A program made the translations under genes and the position numbers. Below are positions 49,669 to 53,835 of a DNA stretch of 53,835 nt, one piece after another. Within the stretch, counting starts at the first letter, position 1; each line of letters begins with the position of its first letter. This DNA comes from SZUA-430 sp964483585. Lineage in GTDB: Bacteria > Pseudomonadota > Alphaproteobacteria > Micropepsales > Micropepsaceae. Location: NCBI GenBank assembly GCA_964483585.1, contig CAZABH010000021.1, positions 1 through 53,835 on the forward strand. Direction: 5' to 3'. A model generated the notes under the pieces. It saw nothing but the letters and a program-made list of their open reading frames with translations, was not told the origin of the DNA and made no database searches.

Positions 49669-50637
49669 TCAGGGCTCGGCCGCAACCTCGGTCAGGCCTT
49701 CCCATTTGCCTGCGAGCACGGAGAGCATGACGCCTGCGGTCTCGTTGATGGCGTCGGCCAGCTCGGCGCGCAACGTTCCCTCGCGGATCTTGTCTGTCCA
49801 GAGCGATGGATCCTGGCTGACCTGCCTGAACCAGTAGGCCAGCGTGCGACGTGCGTTCTGCGCGTTTGCCTTTGCGAAATCCACGACCAGCGGATCACGC
49901 TGTTCCCTCGACACAGTCCTCTGCGATGGCCATGTCACCAGCAGGGGGCCGCTTTTGTCTTCGAGCCCCGTCCGTGCAGCGATCCGCCTTGCCAATGTGT
50001 GATCATACCAAAGAAGCAGGTTCTGGCAGTCCTGGCTTGCGAAGGCGATCTGGAGCGATGCGGGATCTATCCGCGCGACAGTCGGCCAATAGGTGGCGAG
50101 CATCTCGACGGGACGCACTTCGCCCGGTGCCACGAAGTCCAGGGATGAAAGAAGCAGTTCACAAAACTGCCGATGGCGCAGGCGCTCGGCGTCGGTGATG
50201 GCGCGGCGCGGAATGATGACCATGCCGAAGGCGTTTGTCGTGTCGAGTTTCATCGCGCCGCGCTGGAAGTAACTGAGCACGGTCAGTCCGGTGGAAGCCG
50301 GGCCGCGTTCAATCATCTTGTAGGCTGCAGGTGGTGGTGCGGATGGAAAAGGACGCGCAGCTGGTGGCGGCGGTGGTGGCGGCGGTGGCGGTGGTGGCGG
50401 CGGTGGCGGCGGCGGAGGCGGCGGCGGAGGCGGAGGGACCACAGCTGGATGGCTGCATTTCGTCGGCTTGCCGTCCGCGCCAGTCGGGCACTGGGGCGCC
50501 TCATCCGCGTCATCTGCAGCCTTGGATGCCGCGATGGAGCGAGGCTCTGGCGATTTCGGTTCAGCATTCGCCACTTCATATGCAACGGACAGCGTCAGCA
50601 GCGTTGCGAGGGCCGGGGCCAAGCGGCGAAATCTCAT
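49669..50637 (-). CDS. Exported protein with a run of 25 consecutive prolines
   Basis: 322 residues: signal peptide (~1-26, ending AYEVANAEP), a short Cys-containing spacer (APQCPTGADGKPTKCSHP), then 25 Pro in a row, then a ~210-residue domain of unknown family (FQRGAMKLDTTNAFGMVIIP, CELLLSSLDFVAPGEVRP, LLLWYDHTLARRI). Such a tract is stiff (polyproline helix) and its translation requires EF-P. It may span the periplasm or peptidoglycan. The gene converges on aspS and is followed in the same direction by the TpsB gene upstream. No function can be named. Confidence 0.75.
   Translation of the reverse strand: MRFRRLAPALATLLTLSVAYEVANAEPKSPEPRSIAASKAADDADEAPQCPTGADGKPTKCSHPAVVPPPPPPPPPPPPPPPPPPPPPPPPPAARPFPSAPPPAAYKMIERGPASTGLTVLSYFQRGAMKLDTTNAFGMVIIPRRAITDAERLRHRQFCELLLSSLDFVAPGEVRPVEMLATYWPTVARIDPASLQIAFASQDCQNLLLWYDHTLARRIAARTGLEDKSGPLLVTWPSQRTVSREQRDPLVVDFAKANAQNARRTLAYWFRQVSQDPSLWTDKIREGTLRAELADAINETAGVMLSVLAGKWEGLTEVAAEP
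50362..50436 (-). repeat. Polyproline-encoding low-complexity tract (25 codons)
   Basis: 75 bases of CCN codons on the minus strand (NGG triplets on the plus strand: a mix of TGG, CGG and AGG). Codon mixing argues against simple recent slippage of one unit, but the region is still prone to length variation. Confidence 0.95.
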
Positions 50638-50727
50638 GCGAAGTTCCTTTTCCTGCGCGCGAGCGCGAATCGAATCTCCAGATGATGAAAGCCATGACCG
50701 GGCTGCGCAACCGTTGCCCGACTGCAG

Positions 50728-52395
50728 CTAGTGCCACCAGGACAACGAAACAAAGAACCGTGTGGTGTCGATCGTCTCGATCGAATCGGTATACGCAAGC
50801 GGGAGGGCTGCTTCGACGCTGGCAACCAGTTCAGGGGTGATGAACAGGCGCACGCCGCCGCCTGCAGAAGAGGCAAATAGTTGTTCGTTTTCGTCGGCGC
50901 GCAGGATCCATGTCCGTCCGGCATCTGCGAAGGCGAAGAGCTGGAATTGTTCGATTCCAAGGAAGCCGCCGTCGAGCGAATAGCGAAGCTCGGCCGCCGT
51001 CGCCCAACCGTGGTCGCCGGAAATTACGTTGTAGTCATAGCCGCGCCCATAGCGTGATCCGCCGAAGTAGAATGCTTCGCTGGAGGGTAGCGTGCCGTCC
51101 GCATATTGTCCGGCTGCCGACAGGTTGATGAACCAGTTCTCGGCGAGCTGGGTGAAGAAGTTATAGTTCAGCCGGAGGCGGGTGAATTGCGGGCGGCTTT
51201 CGTCGCGGCTGAGATTGGGTTCACCATTGGTGGATGCGCCGAGGGCGTCAATGCCGTGCGAGCCCTGAAGCGTCACATCCATGCGTGATGCGCTTCCGAT
51301 CTCGGTGTAGCTCAGGGATCCGCGGAGGATTCTCAGGTTTTCATTGCGCGTGGGGTTGACCCCGTCGTCGCTGATGGCGGTGCGGGCCTCGAGGCGCATG
51401 TTCAGCCACAAGGATGTTTCCCGCGAACGCAGGAGCGGGGCTGAAAGCCGGGCCCAAAGTTTCTGGGCCTCGAAATTACTCTGGCCGGGGCGCGTGGCGT
51501 CCGGATCGGTCCAGATGGTTGATGATGCCCCGAATTCGGTCCAGAGGTTGCCGCCGCCCCAGGGTGCGGCGTAAGAGAGTTCGCCGTAGAAACTGTCCTT
51601 GAAATTAGTCGGTGAGGTGAACAGCGAGGCTGAAATGCGGTCGCCCGGCTGGATCAATGAATTCCAGTAGGTGCCGATGAAGGATTGGTCCTCGCCGTTG
51701 CGTTCCGTGCCGCGATTGTCGAGGAAGACTTCGAGCGCCACGGGTTTCCACGATGCTTTGAGATGCAGCCGGAACTGTCCTGGAGCGTTCTCATCCGGTA
51801 ACAGGCGTGTGCTCTCGACGCTGTAGCCATACCGATCCGATAGCAACAGCAGGGCGCGTTCGAACGTCGACAGGCTTGCCGGGTGTTCGGCAAGCAGGGT
51901 TGCGAACTGCGTGCGCGCGTCGTCGTCGCTCAGCCCGTCAACCTTGGCTGACACCACGATGCCTTCGATCGCCTGAACCTTGAGTTTTCCGTCAGTGATG
52001 TCTTGCGGTGGAATGATGACGCGGGAGAGGAAGAACCCGCGCTCGCGATAGGCAGCCGTCAACGCTGAGGCGATGTCGGCCAGCTCGCGGGTGCCAACCT
52101 TGTTGCCAACATAGGTCGAAACGACGTTTTTCAACGTGTCTCGCGTAATTGCTGTTGCACCGTGGATGTCGACAGATGTCAGCAGGAAGGGCTCGATCTC
52201 TGCGGCTTGCTGGCCTGTATCCGGCCCAAGTGTTGGCGTCGTGGGGGAACTTTGTTGCTGTTCGCGTTGCGGTAGGCGGTCTTCGATGGGGCCGCTGTCG
52301 TCTGTATTGGCCGCAGAGGTCCACGCCAGCGCCAGCATTGCCAGCGTGGTTGCAACGGACTTCATTGCGTTGCGGTCCCCGAAACCCGCGCGCAT
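50728..52395 (-). CDS. ShlB/FhaC-type TpsB outer-membrane transporter
   Basis: About 555 residues: signal peptide, a POTRA domain region (FLLTSVDIHGATAITRDTLK, AAYRERGFFLSRVIIPPQ, LKVQAIEGIVVSAKVDGLSD), then a 16-strand-type barrel (for example WKPVALEVFLDNRGTERNG and FYFGGSRYGRGYDYNVISG) ending in an aromatic C-terminus (FFVSLSWWH). TpsB proteins export large TpsA exoproteins. No TpsA lies in the window. The start at 52395 has GGAG 5 bases ahead; 52365 (MKSVATTLAML) is an alternative with a cleaner signal peptide. A CtrA box and a palindrome lie just upstream. Confidence 0.88.
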   Translation of the reverse strand: MRAGFGDRNAMKSVATTLAMLALAWTSAANTDDSGPIEDRLPQREQQQSSPTTPTLGPDTGQQAAEIEPFLLTSVDIHGATAITRDTLKNVVSTYVGNKVGTRELADIASALTAAYRERGFFLSRVIIPPQDITDGKLKVQAIEGIVVSAKVDGLSDDDARTQFATLLAEHPASLSTFERALLLLSDRYGYSVESTRLLPDENAPGQFRLHLKASWKPVALEVFLDNRGTERNGEDQSFIGTYWNSLIQPGDRISASLFTSPTNFKDSFYGELSYAAPWGGGNLWTEFGASSTIWTDPDATRPGQSNFEAQKLWARLSAPLLRSRETSLWLNMRLEARTAISDDGVNPTRNENLRILRGSLSYTEIGSASRMDVTLQGSHGIDALGASTNGEPNLSRDESRPQFTRLRLNYNFFTQLAENWFINLSAAGQYADGTLPSSEAFYFGGSRYGRGYDYNVISGDHGWATAAELRYSLDGGFLGIEQFQLFAFADAGRTWILRADENEQLFASSAGGGVRLFITPELVASVEAALPLAYTDSIETIDTTRFFVSLSWWH

Positions 52396-52416
52396 GCCTG
52401 CTCCATCGATCACTTT

Positions 52417-52430
52417 CTACCTTTTGGTAG
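52417..52430. promoter_or_regulatory. Palindrome CTACC-TTTT-GGTAG upstream of the TpsB gene
   Basis: The same CTACC-N4-GGTAG architecture as at 45745-45758, 22 bp upstream of the chosen TpsB ATG. It lies between that gene and the CtrA box. It could be an operator or an RNA stem in the leader. Confidence 0.4.
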
Positions 52431-52440
52431 CGTGAGCTGG

Positions 52441-52455
52441 TTAAGGCGGGATTAA
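52441..52455. promoter_or_regulatory. Perfect CtrA-type box between the TpsB and FecR genes
   Basis: TTAAGGCGGGATTAA, i.e. TTAA-N7-TTAA, the full CtrA consensus of Caulobacter-type alphaproteobacteria. It lies 46 bp upstream of the TpsB start and ~147 bp upstream of the FecR start. CtrA is a cell-cycle response regulator, so one or both genes may be cell-cycle controlled. Confidence 0.6.
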
Positions 52456-52601
52456 GCCATTTACCTGCCGTCAAGCTTGCCTTGCAGTATCGCTCTTCCT
52501 GCCCGGCATGGGTGCCCTGATAACCATGTTGCTTCGCAGGGCGTTAAGCAGGCTGGCGCGAAGGTCTGCGGGTAAATTGCTCCTCTTGTGCGAGGTCTGT
52601 C

Positions 52602-53835
52602 ATGGCCACTTCACGGTTTGCGTCTCTGGCGCTGTTCATAGCGGCTTTCCTTACGTTTTCGGTCGCGGGTGTGAGGGCTGACGAGGGGGGGTGGAAGCTC
52701 TTGCAGGCGGTGGGTGACGTCACCGTAGGTGGGGAGGGTGTGAAACCTGTCGCTGTACGCCGCAATGGGGGTGTGCCCCTGAATGGTTGGGTGCAGACTG
52801 GAAAAACGGGTCGCGCCGTTCTTGTTCGGGGCGGGGACACTGTAGTGGTGGGGCCTGCCAGCCGCGTGAATCTGCCAGCGGAACGGGTGAACGGAAACAC
52901 GCAGGTCTGGCAATCGCTGGGATCCGTCTTCTACAGCATCAACAAGCAGTCTCAGCCGCACTTCCAGGTTGACACGCCTTACATGGCAGCTGTCGTGAAG
53001 GGGACGAGCTTTGTCATCTCGGTAGCCGATGAACGCGCGCGCATCGACGTCACCGACGGGCTGGTTCAGGTCAGTGATCCTGGCAAGACATCTGTCGAGT
53101 TTGTCCGGCCGGGTTTCTCGGCGACGGTCGCGAAGGCTGCGCGCGATGGCGCAGCGCCTGCTGTCGAGGTGGTCGAGACGAAGGCGCTTCCTGCCTTGCC
53201 AGTGCCTGCTGGGGGAGAAGCAGGAGCTGCTTCGGGAGAGGATGCGGGGTCGAATGACGCGGCGACAACAGACGAGCAGGTTGAGGCGAGTGCACCAACC
53301 AGAACGACATCTGCTTCGTTGATGCAGGTGAAGGGGGCGTCGGGTGTCGGAGTGAAACCTTCCACCTTTTCGGTCCGCGAAGTGATCGGCGAGAAAAGCC
53401 TGGATGTCGCAACAGTTTCGCGCGGCTTGGCGGTGGGTCGGTCTGATGGCTTCGCGACAGCAAGCGCAGGCTCGAAGCAGGCAACATTGACGAACCGGGA
53501 CGGAAGCGGTGGCGCTGGACGTGGCGGTGATGGCAGCGCTGATGGACAAGGCGGCAGTGATGGTGATCGCAAAGGCGGCGGTGATCGAGGCAAGGGTGGC
53601 GGCAAAGGTGGGGGTCGTGACGGTAACGGTGGCGGCAATGGTGGCGGCGATCGTGGTGGGAACGGTGGTGCTGGCGGGCTAGGCGGCGGCAACGGCGGCG
53701 GTGATCGCGGTGGCAACGGCGGTGGTGATCGCGGTGGCAACGGCGGTGGTGATCGCGGTGGCAATGGCGGTGGTGATCGCGGCGGCAATGGCGGCGGCAA
53801 CGGTGGCGGCAACGGTGGCGGCAACGGTGGCGGCA
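52602..53835 (+). CDS. FecR-domain exported protein with Gly-rich repeat tail (3' end outside window)
   Basis: The frame is open from the ATG at 52602 to the end of the window (411 codons). A signal peptide (~1-26, LALFIAAFLTFSVAGVRAD) precedes a FecR domain (~28-160: VGDVTVGGEG, LNGWVQTGKTGRAVLVRGGD, TPYMAAVVKGTSFVISVADE, DVTDGLVQV). An acidic, Ala/Thr-rich linker and a region ending ~295 follow, and then a Gly-rich tail with GGGDRGGN and GGGN units. FecR domains outside iron uptake are common in secreted, repeat-bearing envelope proteins. Divergent from TpsB, it may be exported or surface-linked through it. The tail continues beyond the window. Confidence 0.8.
   Translation, partial: MATSRFASLALFIAAFLTFSVAGVRADEGGWKLLQAVGDVTVGGEGVKPVAVRRNGGVPLNGWVQTGKTGRAVLVRGGDTVVVGPASRVNLPAERVNGNTQVWQSLGSVFYSINKQSQPHFQVDTPYMAAVVKGTSFVISVADERARIDVTDGLVQVSDPGKTSVEFVRPGFSATVAKAARDGAAPAVEVVETKALPALPVPAGGEAGAASGEDAGSNDAATTDEQVEASAPTRTTSASLMQVKGASGVGVKPSTFSVREVIGEKSLDVATVSRGLAVGRSDGFATASAGSKQATLTNRDGSGGAGRGGDGSADGQGGSDGDRKGGGDRGKGGGKGGGRDGNGGGNGGGDRGGNGGAGGLGGGNGGGDRGGNGGGDRGGNGGGDRGGNGGGDRGGNGGGNGGGNGGGNGGG
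53694..53835 (+). repeat. In-frame tandem repeats: four 24-bp units then 12-bp units, running off the window
   Basis: Four 24-bp copies (53694-53717, 53718-53741, 53742-53765, 53766-53789) encode GGGDRGGN with only silent differences. From 53790 a 12-bp unit encoding GGGN repeats at least four times. Recent expansion and length variation are likely. They are coding repeats, not CRISPR. Confidence 0.95.

Noticed and set aside
50341..50440. GGC-rich repeat as a non-coding regulatory or structured element
   Set aside because: It lies inside a gene with a signal peptide, and every triplet reads as Pro in that frame.
53694..53835. Possible CRISPR array from the regular repeats at the window end
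   Set aside because: Units are 24 and 12 bp, in frame, with no unique spacers; they encode Gly-rich protein repeats.
1..53835. tRNA, rRNA or mobile-element genes
   Set aside because: No cloverleaf-like stretch, rRNA segment, transposase, integrase or terminal inverted repeat was recognised on either strand by eye; a tRNAscan-type search was not possible here.

Overview
The window is GC-rich, densely coded DNA from an alphaproteobacterium. The gene content fits the Caulobacterales/Hyphomonadaceae side of the class: an ECF sigma factor with a ChrR-type zinc anti-sigma factor, a DUF2336 protein, a PleC/DivJ-like histidine kinase, an MmyB-type XRE regulator, and a perfect CtrA-type box (TTAA-N7-TTAA). 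The family assignment is inference. A run of exactly 100 N at 36590-36689 shows that this is a scaffolded draft or metagenome assembly. No rRNA, tRNA, CRISPR array, transposase or phage gene was seen; the window reads as ordinary chromosome with several poorly described modules.

Layout. 1-698: end of prfC. 726-6218: a singlet-oxygen/lipid-stress type locus. A three-gene operon (flavin oxidoreductase, DUF1365, cyclopropane-synthase-like methyltransferase) converges on rpoE-chrR-SDR, and both units carry similar candidate ECF promoters. 6266-12344: a small outer-membrane barrel protein, DUF2336, then an overlapping acyl-CoA synthetase / acyl-CoA dehydrogenase / PLP decarboxylase operon. 12434-16840: small membrane proteins, a GFA protein, an M23 peptidase and an MFS transporter. 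16968-21317: a coupled DUF3604 / parvulin-like / HupE-UreJ operon. 21421-25400: an XRE regulator, two coupled envelope sensor proteins with no output domain, and a cold-shock-domain/VOC fusion.

25670-35775: an SDR, a SufR-like Fe-S type repressor divergent from a Rieske protein with twin repeats between them, a thioredoxin-fold isomerase, a proteasome-like N-terminal-Thr protein with a small coupled partner, a LOG-family enzyme, membrane proteins, and MOSC plus DUF1289. 35889-46553: fatty-acyl or aromatic-acid beta-oxidation genes (three acyl-CoA dehydrogenases, a crotonase, an MFE-2-like SDR, a TetR regulator), with a histidine kinase, an unknown 375-residue protein and an HPP protein among them. 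46561-49649: RNase D and aspartyl-tRNA synthetase. 49669-53835: an envelope/secretion block with a protein holding 25 consecutive prolines, a TpsB outer-membrane transporter, and a divergent FecR protein whose Gly-rich repeat tail runs off the window. The CtrA box lies between the last two.

The entries most worth follow-up are the proteasome-like pair, the cold-shock/VOC fusion, the SufR-like/Rieske switch, the DUF3604-PPIase-HupE module, and the CtrA-boxed TpsB/FecR region. All functions are read from sequence by eye; no database search was run.
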